Shown: positions 25,381-36,394 of the stretch, piece by piece
Layout of the letters: every line of letters starts with the position of its first letter
How positions within the stretch are numbered: the first letter of the stretch is position 1
NCBI GenBank assembly: GCA_021464245.1
Contig: JADCRB010000043.1
Coordinates: 1,635,569 to 1,699,568 of the forward strand
DNA from: Carallia brachiata
Lineage: Eukaryota > Streptophyta > Magnoliopsida > Malpighiales > Rhizophoraceae
Direction: 5' to 3'
DNA: 64,000 nucleotides
Program-made: the position numbers and the translations under genes
The notes under the pieces: model-generated
Databases searched by the model: none
What the model saw: the letters and a program-made list of their open reading frames with translations, nothing else
Told to the model about the DNA's origin: nothing

Positions 25381-28300
25381 ATACATACAACACATGCATG
25401 ATAAAGAGGTAATTTAAATAGTGATCCAAGAGATTTTCAATATGTATTTTTTTTTTATCGACTCAAGTATGAGTCTTTATGTCCCTCTCATTGTTGGGAA
25501 ATTATACCAGTATTAAATTTTTAATTATTTAATACTATAATTAAAAGTGAGAAGGCTCGCTTAATTTTATAAATGCTTTAGGGTTGGGTCCTCCTAATCG
25601 ATCTTATAAGTATTTAGATATTAAGTTAATTTTATGAAAAAAATTAAATAAAAATAATAATAAACAAATTTTTATTTTAATTTATATATATAATAATTAA
25701 CATAGATATATTTTTTTCTTTCGATAAAAAAAAATCATAAATGACAGGGAAGCTGGGGTTTCCTGTAGTGCTGCTCCACCTGTCGTCTCCTCCCGCCAAA
25801 TTTAGGAAACTCTACGTCAAATTACATTTATGGCCTCCATAATTCCAGCGGCACCCTCTGTTATTAAAATTAAAATTATAATTACTTTCTTGCTGAAAAC
25901 AAATTATAATTACTTTAGCGATTAAGAGAAATTTTTGTCTTGAATTTTCTGGCGTGCTTCCGCACTGAAATAGAGTTTTGCTCAAACTGAAGTTTTGATT
26001 GTGCTGGGCTTTTATTAAACGTTATAAAATTTATGTTTGATTCAAAACACAGGTTTTCATAACGTAACAATAATCTCTAACAGATCCTTATGACGCAAAC
26101 GCCAAACTGCGAAGTGCCAAACACACACTTTGTTAGAAAGACCTTGGACCTACTGCCACTGTTTCAAGCAATTTAATTAGTTAAAAGAATTTAAATTTAT
26201 ACAAAAGATAGAAAATTTGAATTCTGTCAATGTATTAAATTACGACTTATTGTTTGACGCAATAACAATCATAATTATCCAATCATTTTGTGCCTCTGTT
26301 ATATATAAAATTATAATATTTTTTAATAAAATTATAAGACATTAATTATATCTTTTAATTTTTTCAAAATAAAAAACCACCATGGACCTACTAATCAAAG
26401 AAACCGTTTTGGGATTGTAACTGCAGCACCGAGGGGCATTTCTGTAACTTGAATGAAAACATTTCCCTACGTGGCAAAATGTGATTGGCGGGCAGTGGGG
26501 GTATTAAATAGAAGGATGAAGCTATTTACACGAAGGAAACAGCTGCATGCACGCAAACCATGGGCAAAACTTTTTGTCTTTATTTTCTCATTTGCGTATA
26601 GAGTAAAAAGTTGTGTGTAAATAATATTATCCTAAATAGAATCATCTCGTGGCATTTGGCAATTAATAGCGCCAAACGGATTGCTGGGTGCATCAGTGCA
26701 TGAATAATGAATAGCACATACATGCTTTTTAGTTGAATTAAATTGTTAATAATAAAGGAAAAAAAAAAGGGGGGGGGGGTTTAATTGGATTGAGTTACGG
26801 AGTGGCAAGAAGGAGCTTGAAGATCAGCCGACCCCAAAAAAATACTTCTGTGATTTATTCTGATTTTGGCTATTCAAAGAGGTATAAGGACGTCTTGGAA
26901 TCTTCCATTTGAAACATTCTTTATTGCAGCTTTGATGGTTCCCTGTCACACATTTGTTCCTCGTTATGTCTTTTTTCAGCTATTAAAAAAAAAAAAAAAC
27001 AAAGCGTAGCCAGAATTGGGCAAGTAATAAACCGTTTTGCACTACTTTTGGGTTTGGGTCGATATATAATTTGATATGTTCCTTTTTATTTTATTTTAAA
27101 AAATATGCATTACCAGTATCTGAATTATCGTACTTTTGAATTAAGACTGAGAGTATTCATTGACGTCCTTATTCAATATTCTCTATCAGAAGAATCTATT
27201 ACTTAAGCACTATTAAATTCAAGTGAGCGTCTCACACGTCCGGTCTCGGTATTAATGAATTTTGAATCAACAACGCACAGAGCAACAAATTTTCTAACAT
27301 GAAAAGCATAGCCGCTAAAATTTAAACCTGAGTCAATGCAGTAAAAAAATATATTAAATCACTAATTAGAATACCACTTTAGGTAGTGATATGTTCCTAG
27401 CAAGAGAATAATTGAGGTGTTGAATATCCTAAGAAGTGGATTAATGGAGATTTACAGTAATTAGTAGTCTAATTCGTAATTAAAATATATAACAATTAAT
27501 TTGTCTAAACAGAGATTTTATAAGGAACTAACACCTTGTTTTATACCTCCGCCTCACCAATAAAAAAATTGGTAAAAGACGTCTTCTAATTTGTGTTCAT
27601 TTTCTTATTTATTGTTTTTAATTTTTCGGTGAAGCAATTTTTAAAACATTTAACAATATAGTGAATGCACCCTAGTATGTTTTCTTTTATTTGCGAAATG
27701 CTGGTTCTCTAATTCCTTAGTCTAAACATCTGTAACTAAAGATCAAAAACAAAAAAAAAAACTGTAACTAGACTTGTGATTGCTAACATAAGGTCCTTTT
27801 GGTTAATTGGTTTCAATTAAGGCTTGAATTAGAGATCTTCAGTATTAAAAAGAACTCTAATATTAATTGAATTATATCTCATTATTAATATAAGGTTGCA
27901 AGTAAATGATTGCATGATAATCAAGGAACTCATCAATTTAAAGCAACATTTAGTATGAAATTGAAATTTGTTAAAATGATACAAGGTTAAGACTTAAGAG
28001 CAAGATCGTTAAAATATCTTACACTTTTTTTTTTTCAATTACAACAACCAAGCTTGCGTCTAAATAAAATTTCTTAGTCCCTTTTCCGGAGCAAATTTTT
28101 AGTTATTCATGCGGGGGAAAAAAAAAACGACGAAGAGGACAAATAACTTAATTTTTGCTACATATGCAAATCAGTTTTTAATTAAGTTTTATCATGGCTT
28201 ATAGAAGTAGGTTGCATGGGGATGTTAATGGTATAAGAACCGGTCTTGACCATAAATTCGATGACCACTATACTCATGACAAAAAAAAAATCATGGCCTC

Positions 28301-29170
28301 CATTTTCATGGGCGTAAAAAGAGCAAATGAATGCGGACTAGCCACTGATTATTCACAACGAAGAATCCAACACTCTTTGCAATATTAAAATAGAAACCAT
28401 ACCACCAATCTAGGTGATCTAGTGATAAAAAGATTTTATTTGTATTATAAGATCATAAGTTTAAATATTTATCAAAATATTAAGTAAAATTAAATGTACA
28501 TCTGATATTATAAGATTAATAAACGGTTATTAACTTTTATTGAATAATACGAGATTTGCTTTATCATATTTTAGTATAGCAATCTAACTCACTTTATAAT
28601 ATGCTCGATGTATATATGTTAGTAGATTTGTAAAATACTACCATTTTTTTTCATTTTTAAATTAAAAAAAAGGGAAGAAAACTAAAAGCTGTCCTTAGGC
28701 CTACCTTAGAAACAAACAGCCAAAATTCTCTTAATTTCCTCTTTGTAGTCCAGTTGAATTTGTTTAGTTTTTACTCAAAAGCCAGAGGGGACTTTTGGCC
28801 GCTTCTAAGAGCTTGGGTTGACTCATCCAAGGTCATGCTTGTTTGAATTCGCAGCTGTAGCTTGGTCATAGATTTTATGCCAAAAATCATCTCACCAGTA
28901 TCTTTGTTGTTTGGAATTTAAATAAAAAAAAATATAGTAACATTTAAGTAATAATAAAAAATAAAATGATATGAGTTTTTAAATGATTAAAATTTTAAAA
29001 AAGAAAAATTATATAAATAATTAATTACTATTAAATGAACTGCTTAATTATTTTTATTATTATTTAAAATTAAATTATAAAATGAAACTCATATATTAAT
29101 AGCAATCAGACCTTATTAATGTGAGTTGTCATACAGCAAAGGAAGTTGCGAAATTGTCGTGCCCCCTGTT

Positions 29171-29179
29171 GCGCATAAT
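29171..29179. repeat. Left target-site duplication of the MULE (9 bp)
   Basis: GCGCATAAT here is identical to 31618-31626. Nine-base duplications are the hallmark of Mutator-like insertions. Confidence 0.85.
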
Positions 29180-29490
29180 GGTTTAATATAGAAAAAAATC
29201 ACTATTTTTATATCTTTTAACAAATTTAATATAATTTTTTAAAAATAATAAATATAACATATTTTAATTATTTTTTAATAAATCTAGCACGTCGTCAAGT
29301 TCCGTAAGTAAAACCGTTACACCTGCTAAGGTGGCATAATGACGTAGACAAATGCTAATGTGTATATAAATCAAATATCTTATGTGGCGCCAAATCATCA
29401 ATAAACTTATTAGGCCCAAACGCAAATATTTTATAATTAGAATCAATACATTAATCTCTTTTTTTTCTAAATAATTTAAAATTTTTTCCT
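29180..29490. repeat. Left terminal inverted repeat of the MULE
   Basis: This matches 31290-31617 in inverted orientation across about 300 bp, with indels near the inner end (the AATACATTAATCTCTTTTTTTTC / AATATATTAATC region). Confidence 0.8.
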
Positions 29491-29549
29491 TTTAATTTGC
29501 AACGCCGCTCACCGAAAATCTAATGGTCAACTTCCTCTCTCCTCTTATA

Positions 29550-29893
29550 ACTTTGGATCCCTTAACCTTAATCCACTGCTGAATTCCAACTCTAGCAAAT
29601 TTGTGACAATGATGGAGATGCCATGGTTGGACCTCCTCCGCCTTCGCTACCTGCAATAAGTTAGCCAGCGATGATGATTGGGATGATGACGATGGTGAAG
29701 TTATGGTGGGACCACCGCGCCCACCCATAAGTGAGGATGTCAACGACAGTGTGATGATTGGACCACCACGACCATCGACTTCGGTGTCAAATTCTGAGGA
29801 AGAAGATGAGGATAGGGGAGAGGTACATAATCTTTATCAAATTCTGATGAGTAATGAGATTGTTCTCGAGGGCCATAGTAAGGTAGAAAATTG
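29550..29893 (+). pseudogene. Captured WDR70-like gene fragment
   Basis: Plus-strand translation, with two frame shifts, gives the N-terminal part of a plant WD repeat-containing protein 70 homologue. It includes a DGDAMVGPPPPS piece, an acidic DDDWDDDDGEV stretch, two GPPRP motifs (MVGPPRPPISED and MIGPPRPSTS), a SEEEDED run and SNEIVLEGHSK. In the parent protein this last segment leads into the first WD40 blade. A splice-donor-like GTAGAAA follows AAG at about 29893, as if an exon and the start of its intron were copied. The fragment lacks the propeller and is broken, so no protein function is expected. WDR70 identity rests on my recall of the plant family, not on a search. Confidence 0.65.
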
Positions 29894-30057
29894 CTATTTC
29901 AATTTGTTGAGAAATTCATGTTTGAATTTAGCCCTTTTAGAGAAAAATGAATTTTGCAAGTAGGTGGAGAACTAATGATTTTCCAAAGAATACCGTAGCA
30001 TTTATCAGTTTACTTTGATTATTGTTGTGTGGCTTAATATTACCTGAATGGTTTAGT

Positions 30058-30336
30058 ATTGGGTGGTGGAGTTAGAGGAAGGATTGGTTGGGAAGCTGGA
30101 GGCATTGGGGTAGGTGGAGGGGCCGACGTTAGGGCTGGTGGAGGAGCCCATATTGGGGGTGGAACTAGCATTGGGGCCAATAGAGGGACTAATGATGGAG
30201 TAGAGCTTGATGGAGTAGGGCTTGGTGTCGGTGGTGGACTTGGAGGTGGAGGAGGATCTAGAGGTACTGGTGGACTTAGTGGAGGAGGAGAGTTTGGCAG
30301 TAGTGGTGGTTTCAAGTTAAAAAGAATTAATTATTG
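30058..30336. other. Gly-codon-rich / Pro-codon-rich segment inside the MULE
   Basis: The plus strand reads as an open glycine-rich frame of about 90 codons (GGGVRGRIGW, VGGGADVRAGGGAHIGGG, GGGGGSRGTGG) ending at a stop near 30335. The minus strand reads as a proline-rich, extensin-like frame (SPPPLSPPVPLDPPPPPSPP). Only one, if either, derives from a real gene, either a glycine-rich protein or a proline-rich cell-wall or PERK-type protein. There is no intron pattern that decides between them. Base composition is sharply GC-richer than the flanks, consistent with separate capture. Confidence 0.5.
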
Positions 30337-30439
30337 ATTATTAAAGATCCATTTGGAAATACTGTTAATATTTTGTTACTGTTTTTTTTAATTTTTTTTA
30401 TTTTTATTGCTGTCAACTTTTATTTTTTTCTTATAAGAA

Positions 30440-31075
30440 TAAAAAAGTAGATGGAGAAAGGATAGTGAGAGAAATAGTAAAAAGAGTATTAATAGAGAAA
30501 GAAAAAATATAAAGAATGGTTGATAGAGAGATAAAAAAAAATGAATGGTTAGAAAAAGATGATCGAAAACGGATAGAGAGAGAAAAAAATAGAGTGAAAA
30601 CGAGTTAACAGGAAGAGAGAATAAGTAAAGATAGTAAGGGTAGAGAGAGTGGATAGATAGACAATACAAAGAGAGAGTTGAGAGAAAATATGAAGAAAAA
30701 ATAAGTAGAAAGAGTAAGTGAGAGAGAAAAAGGAGAGAGAGAGGGTAGAGAGAATGAGTAGAGAGAATGGTAGAGAGAGAAAAAGAGAGACAGGGTGAGT
30801 AGAAAAAGAAAGTACAGAGAATGTGTAGAGAGGCAAAGAGTAGAGAGTAGGTAAAGAGTGAAAGAGTAAAAAAGATGGTAGAGAGAGGATGGAGCGTGAT
30901 TATGTAGAGAGAGAATGGGTAGAGAGAGAATGCATAAAGAGAAGGAGTAGAGAGAGCAAAAAATAGAGATGGATAGAGAGAGGATGAGTAGAGAGAGACA
31001 TGGTGAAGAGAGTACATAGAAAGAGAAAATGTTGTGACAGAGAATATAGAAAAGAAAGTGAAAAACAAATTGAGA
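30440..31075. repeat. Degenerate GAGA (AGAGAGA) tract in the MULE
   Basis: About 630 bp of purine-rich repeats on the plus strand are built on GTAGAGAGA and TAGAGAGAGAA variants. They create long spurious minus-strand frames rich in Ser, Leu, Phe and Tyr. It is probably an expanded microsatellite inside the element. Confidence 0.8.
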
Positions 31076-31289
31076 AAACATTATTTCATTGTTTTCCTTT
31101 TTTTTTTGAAAAATGCTTTCAATTTTTCAACAAAAACAAAAAATAAAAACATATTGGCAAACATATTTTCTGTTTTTTTTAATAAATGAACGAAAAAATA
31201 GAAAACAAAAACAATACTAAATGGACCTAAATTAAACTGTAGTTTCATTTTGTGTTTTTTAAAATGAAACACGTGAGTTTTGCAAGTTA

Positions 31290-31617
31290 AAAGAAAATTT
31301 TTTTAATTATTTAGGAAAAAAAAGATTAATATATTGATTGTTTAGCCTAATGAAATCTAAAAATAAACTATTTAGATTTGGGTTTAATAAGCTCATTGTT
31401 GATGTAGCGCCACATAAGATATTTGATTATTGCACACATCAACATTTTTCCACGTCATGACACCAGCTCAACAAACGTAACAGTTTTACTTAACGGAACT
31501 TGACAGTGTATTAAATTTGTTAAAAAATAATTAAATTTTGTTAGATTTATTATTTTTTAAAAATTCGGTTAGATTTGTTAAAAAACTCAAAGATGGTGAT
31601 TTTTTTTATATTAACCC
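31290..31617. repeat. Right terminal inverted repeat of the MULE
   Basis: This is the inverted match of 29180-29490 and ends in TATATTAACCC directly before the target duplication. Confidence 0.8.
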
Positions 31618-31626
31618 GCGCATAAT
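31618..31626. repeat. Right target-site duplication of the MULE (9 bp)
   Basis: GCGCATAAT, identical to 29171-29179 in the same orientation. Confidence 0.85.
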
Positions 31627-32084
31627 CTGTGTAGAACTATACTTGTTTTTTTTTTTTTTTCTTTGCCCTTTCCTTTGGGAAAAATTAAGTAGGCACGTAA
31701 TGATAAATACAAAATTGGCACATGAAAATCTGAATTATTGGATTGTGAAAAACATATTAAATTTAAAAAATAAGAAAATAGATAAACTGTTAGATTAACT
31801 GCGTATTTTTCATGTAGCGCAGATTGCGTGACTGCGAAATGAAGTCCTCCTTTTATGATATCAAATAGGAGATAAATTAGAATATTCTAAAAACATGGAA
31901 TATGTCTCCAACATATATATCTAGAGTATTGTTCCATCTTATTTTTACCAATTTAAAATAAAAGACACTTTCACACAATTATATGTAGATGATATACAAA
32001 GGTTTTTTTTTTTAAATAACTAGTGATTAATTAGCTGTTAGATTTTACGAAAAAAAGAAAAAAGAAAAAAGAAAATGTGTGAGT

Positions 32085-32240
32085 ATGAGAACACAACCCT
32101 ACCACCGAAGTTAGTGGCTTGGTGCATTTCCCCTTCTATGACTCGGGTTTGAGTCCCCTCAATCGTGCCAACCTCAGTTTGTTGGGATTAAATATTAAGA
32201 GCGCCCTATTATATTCTAGAGTTGCTAACACTATGGTTAG
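32085..32240 (+). repeat. tRNA-related SINE-like copy
   Basis: An A-box-like TTAGTGGCTTGGTGC at 32111-32125 and a B-box-like GGGTTTGAGTCCCC at about 32145-32158 have near-canonical spacing. A TTGGGATTAAA stretch follows. The segment does not form a tRNA cloverleaf. Confidence 0.5.
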
Positions 32241-33114
32241 GTGTAGAGTGACTCATTTCAAACTCATCAGTGGTTCAATGGTAACTCTACCTCTATGAGC
32301 TAGATGAATGAACTTTTTAAATGAGGTTACTCTAAACTCGGCCCATAAATACGATAAACGACGCACCCGTGACTATATCTTCTTTTTTGTGTTAAGAAAA
32401 AACACAACCATAAAGTGTTAAACTCATAAAATGTGAAGGGATACCATTTCATATACTCTATATTCATTGTTTTATATGATAATTATTTAAAAAATTCAAA
32501 TTTGAGCCAGTAATAAAAAGTTTGTCAAAATGAAGTTACCACAGATAAAAAAAAAAAACACGACCAGATTACTATTTTTTTTTTTTTAACCAAAGATTGA
32601 TAACATTAAATCATAAAAACCCCAGCAGGGGAGGTTCGGGGGGTTATTTTGGTCATTTGATGGAATTAAGCTGAGGTGTGGGATATGTGGGGCTATATTC
32701 ACGCCATGATTGGAAATGATTTCAGTTGATAGATCATAGAAGCACAGTTACTGTAAAGCATGAGGGAGAAAAGGAGAATTTTTCTGTTAATTCCATGTCA
32801 GTATATGGTATTTTTGTCATTTCAGATAGACAATCTTTCGAGCTGTCTTTTTCTCCACTATTTAATGTGTGTGGCAAAGCTAAAAAGGTATTGTATTTGT
32901 GGTATGTCTCCGAGATTCAATGGACGGTGGGGATTTACCTGATCTCCTGCGTTTGCTTGTTCGATCATTTGTCTCTGGAATTTATCTTTTGTCCCAATCT
33001 GCCACGTGACTCCTTGCTTTTGGATAATATGGTAATTTTGGACAACCAATTGGTTTGGGCTCGTCCGTATGAGAGATATTGATTCTGATCAAATAACTAA
33101 TTTATAATAGTAAC

Positions 33115-33300
33115 TATTGGTGTGGATGACAGAAATCCGTCACCGTTTAATTAGAGGTTTCGAGTTTGAGTCTTTAAAAATACAGTTGCGTTAAATACTT
33201 GCTGGGAGACATTTGCCACCATTTGAAATCCTACCCGAGTCGGTTCAGATTAGTCAACTCGTCAGACTGAACACTGAACAGTCTCAGACAAAAAAAAATT
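33115..33300 (+). repeat. SINE-like copy, second family, with A-tail
   Basis: The segment has a degenerate B-box (CGAGTTTGAGTC), a CAGATTAGTCAACTC motif and ends CTCAGAC plus nine A. It aligns with 50185-50390 along its whole length and with the end of 11590-11716. Confidence 0.55.
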
Positions 33301-35035
33301 TAAGTTAGTTTATAAAGTTACAATGATTTAATAAGATTTTTTTGAGTGATGGAAATAATTTTTTATAAGTTTAATATAAATAGTATGATATATATGGTAG
33401 ATGATCCAATGTATTCTAACAAGTGCTTGCTTATTTTTTACTATAAAAAAAAAAAAAGAAAAAGTGTTGAGATTAGCTTGAGGGACACGTTGGACAAATC
33501 CTCGAACTTTCATATAAATTGATTGTAAAGATCACGCACTACGTAAGTCCTTTAATAAGAAGTATTTAGCACAAAGAAAGAAACCCTAAAACAAACAATT
33601 GCTGATCTAACACTACTAGCATTAGTCTTTTAGCAGAAGAAAGAAGAAACCTTAATAGAACTACTGATCTAACACAATTTGTTTAGACTTTTAAAGAAGG
33701 CTTGCTATTTCTTCTTTTTTTTTTAATTTTTTTTTCTTTTATAATATTTCTTTTTGTAGAGTGGGCTTTGAGTTTTATTAAAAGAACAAAAGCTATCTGC
33801 GTCGAGTGCTTAATTCAAGCAACTAACTCAGCGTACTAACTGGAAATCCTTTTATTTTTCAATGATTGATTCTTAAGTTGTCGTTTTTTTGATCTCTCGT
33901 TTCGTTTTGTTTTTATTTGATTAATCCGTCCTAATTGGGTAACACAACTAACCATATTTTATAAATTTTTTTTCTATTTCTATAAATTTAAGATTAGAAT
34001 TCAAAATTTTCAATAGAAAAATCAATTTTTTTAATAATTGCAGTTTCTCGTGAATGATACCAACTAATTTTTTTTAAATAAAATAATAACCAGTAATTAA
34101 CTATTAAATTTTTGTAAAGGGAGAATGTGTATATTTGAAAATATCAAAAAAAAAATTAGTTACGTAGTTCAACTAGTTTAAGCAATTCAATTTTGTATAA
34201 GAAATTCTGAGATTGAATCTTATATAATCAAATAATAAAGTTAAATTTATAACTCATTGTTAGATACAAAGACTGTTGTAACTATTAAATCGCTTGACAT
34301 TTTTGAACATAAAATTATAATATCCTTTAATAAAATTATAAGTTATCACTTATATTTTTTTATTGAAAAGGCAAATAATATGTTTGGTACCATATATAAA
34401 ATTATAAATTGCACTTTAATATGAGGTTTTTTGAGTCACCCAAAGGGAGTCGACAATCGACATACACAAAGCTCTGCTGGCCACCTGGAAAAGAAAGAAC
34501 TACGTCACGATTTAACTCGCTTAATTAAGAAAAGTTAATCTGTACTTTAGGACCAAAAGAACCTTTTCATAAAAAAAAAAAAAAAAAAGTTGATCAGTTA
34601 TCCCTCGCGTTCCAATTTTCAGTAAGAAAAAAACATTTTAGAACAAACTTAGAAAATACAATAAATATGTAGTGATTTATATTATTAAATAATTAAAATA
34701 TATTAAATTTTAAAATAAATAAAAAATTATTAAAAATTATTAAATTTATTATGTGTTTTACTAAATATTTATAAATCCCTTTCCATAATAAAATAATTGG
34801 TCTGGGCCACCAGCTGAAGGGGTAATTGCGTAAAAACAACAGAACCAATGTCGCATTTGTGACCATGAATGTGCATCTATGTACATGTTACATTACATAC
34901 ACACATACATCGACATAGCAAAAAAGAAGAAGAGAGGGATAGATACAGAACAGCATTTTGACTTCATTTCCTACAGAGAGAAGGAGAAAAAGGGGAAAAA
35001 TCAATCCGATCGAATGCATGTTTGACGTCCGCAAG

Positions 35036-35097
35036 GACACTCCTCTCTCTCTCTTTTCCTTCTCTCTCTCTCTAAGCCTTTCTCTCTCTCTCTCTAC
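35036..35097 (+). promoter_or_regulatory. CT-rich microsatellite in the SEUSS leader region
   Basis: Three (CT)n blocks lie about 1.3 kb upstream of the ATG but only about 0.4 kb upstream of the 5' UTR donor. Such CT-tracts are common at plant core promoters and in 5' UTRs. Transcription probably starts nearby, at 34940-35100. Confidence 0.5.
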
Positions 35098-35461
35098 ACA
35101 GCAGAGAAACAGGGCACCCACAGCACATATACTGAGAGAGAAACACAGGCAGAGCAGAATAATAAAAAAGAGTTGGGTTGAAAAAGGAAAGACTTGATTT
35201 TTAACAAGCTGAGTAGAGGAGCATTCCCAAAAACCCTAGAGTTTTACTACTCTTTTGAAGTTTGAACTCTCAAAATAAAAGTACCCTTTTAATCTCTTGT
35301 TTAGAGAGAGTGTGTGTGGTGTTTGTTTTTGTGTATTTAATAAAAAAGATTGCTTTTTTATGATTATGGAAGGTTTGTTGAGACTGTGTTTATGGTTGAT
35401 TTAAAGGAAATCTCTTGTGGTCTTGCTGTTCTCTCTCACCACTGTTGAATTTTTTACTGTG

Positions 35462-36057
35462 GTAAGTTATCTCTTCTGAAATCCATTTTCTTTTCTCCAC
35501 CTTGTGATTCTTCTTGTATTTTTTTTAAAGATTTTGGCTCAGACCCTTTTGAAATTCTCTTGTTTAGTTCAAAACCCATTACTTAGTTTTTTTTTGGGGT
35601 AAGTTTTGGTTTGTTGATTTAGTTTGTTTAGAACTCGATCGATGTGTTTTTGGTGTTTACTTTTATCATATCTAGTTTGGGGTTCCTGGGATAAGCAAAA
35701 GTTTTGTTATACTTTTAAAGGTTTGATTTTTGTGGCTTTTTTGGAGACATTTTGCGTTTTATTCAAAGATTTGAATTTTAGTTTGCTGCCTGGTGGATAA
35801 GCTTTGTCCTTTGATTTTTTTTTTTTGATTTAATTGTGATCCACTTGTTTTGGGGTCCGTGTGTTTTGGGATATGACATGGGTTTGTTTTGACATTTGAT
35901 TTTGTTGTTTTTCTGGGGGGTTAGTTTGTCAACGTTTTAGTTTATCTTGTGATGATGTGTTGTTTCCTTTATCTTGCATTTGTAGCTGGAAGCTTGATTT
36001 TTGCATTATGTAGCCTTACAGAAGGTTGATATTAAGTGGATCTGATGCTTCGTGCAG
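35462..36057 (+). other. Probable 5' UTR intron of SEUSS
   Basis: A strong donor (TGTG/GTAAGTT) and a T-rich tract ending CGTGCAG/G bracket 596 bp of T-rich sequence upstream of the SEUSS ATG. Leader introns are usual in plant homologues. A short upstream open frame begins at 36107 in the second leader exon and could dampen translation. Confidence 0.6.
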
Positions 36058-36394
36058 GCATTTAGCTCAAAGATTGTTGGTCGCACGAGGATAGCACCTC
36101 TCTAGAATGTCCAGAATCGAAGCTCCTTCCTTGGTTTTGATTTACTGTGGCGTGTGGCTTGTGTTTAGTAGAACGCAGAACCATACTCCTAAGTACAAAG
36201 CCTCCTTGTTTCTGTCAGAGTACAACAAGGACAGTGAAGTGTGCAATCTTGGACACAGAGTTGAATTGCTAAGTAGTACTGATTGTATGTGTGCTTTATC
36301 CTGTCTTGTCCTGTAACTTTAGGCTCATTCAATTCATGTTGTTTTAGGTATTTGTAATATAGGAAACAGAGTGTAGATTTTGATTCTTGATAAA

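Larger units (their letters stand above)
21200..29170. other. 8-kb gene-free region with scattered repeats
   Basis: No host gene is recognisable on either strand. The region contains SINE-like copies (21830, 22510), a 14-bp G-run (22145-22158), a MITE-like element (24623-25380) and long AT-rich stretches. Short frames at 21368-21958, 22693-22887, 23085-23393 and 28194-28388 show no domain or splice pattern. A CCAC-rich, telomere-unlike patch near 24420-24540 also has no identifiable role. Confidence 0.55.
29180..31617. mobile_element. Non-autonomous Mutator-like element (Pack-MULE) with captured gene fragments
   Basis: The element is 2438 bp. It starts GGTTTAATATAGAAAAAAATC and ends, on the other strand, GGGTTAATATAAAAAAAATC. 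It is flanked by an exact 9-bp direct repeat, GCGCATAAT. Terminal inverted repeats of about 300 bp (29180-29490 and 31290-31617) align over their full length with moderate divergence, including AAGTTCCGT.AAGTAAAAC.GTTAC and AATCAAATATCTTATGTGGCGC. The interior has no transposase. It contains a WDR70-like exon fragment, a Gly/Pro-codon-rich segment and a long GAGA tract. TIR length, 9-bp duplication and captured coding sequence together fit a Pack-MULE. The perfect duplication with diverged TIRs suggests the TIRs were already different at insertion, or that the duplication escaped mutation by chance. Confidence 0.85.
31630..34930. other. Spacer upstream of SEUSS
   Basis: No protein gene is recognised. 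The stretch 32630-33085 is less AT-rich and has a G-box core (CCACGTGA at 33002-33009) and a 118-codon open frame without recognisable domains. It could be a remote regulatory segment or a non-coding transcript, but nothing in the sequence decides. SINE-like copies at 32085 and 33115 are listed separately. Confidence 0.45.

Noticed and set aside
30388..31081. Long minus-strand frames (226 and 158 codons) rich in Ser, Leu, Phe and Tyr
   Set aside because: They are translations of the degenerate GAGA repeat in two frames, with no domain, start context or splice pattern.
32726..33082. 118-codon plus-strand frame
   Set aside because: No domain, no homology that I recognise, hydrophobic patches without a pattern, and no splice context.
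34958..35197. Opposed small frames over the CT-rich SEUSS leader
   Set aside because: They consist mostly of Ser-Leu or Arg-Glu repeats from the CT microsatellite.
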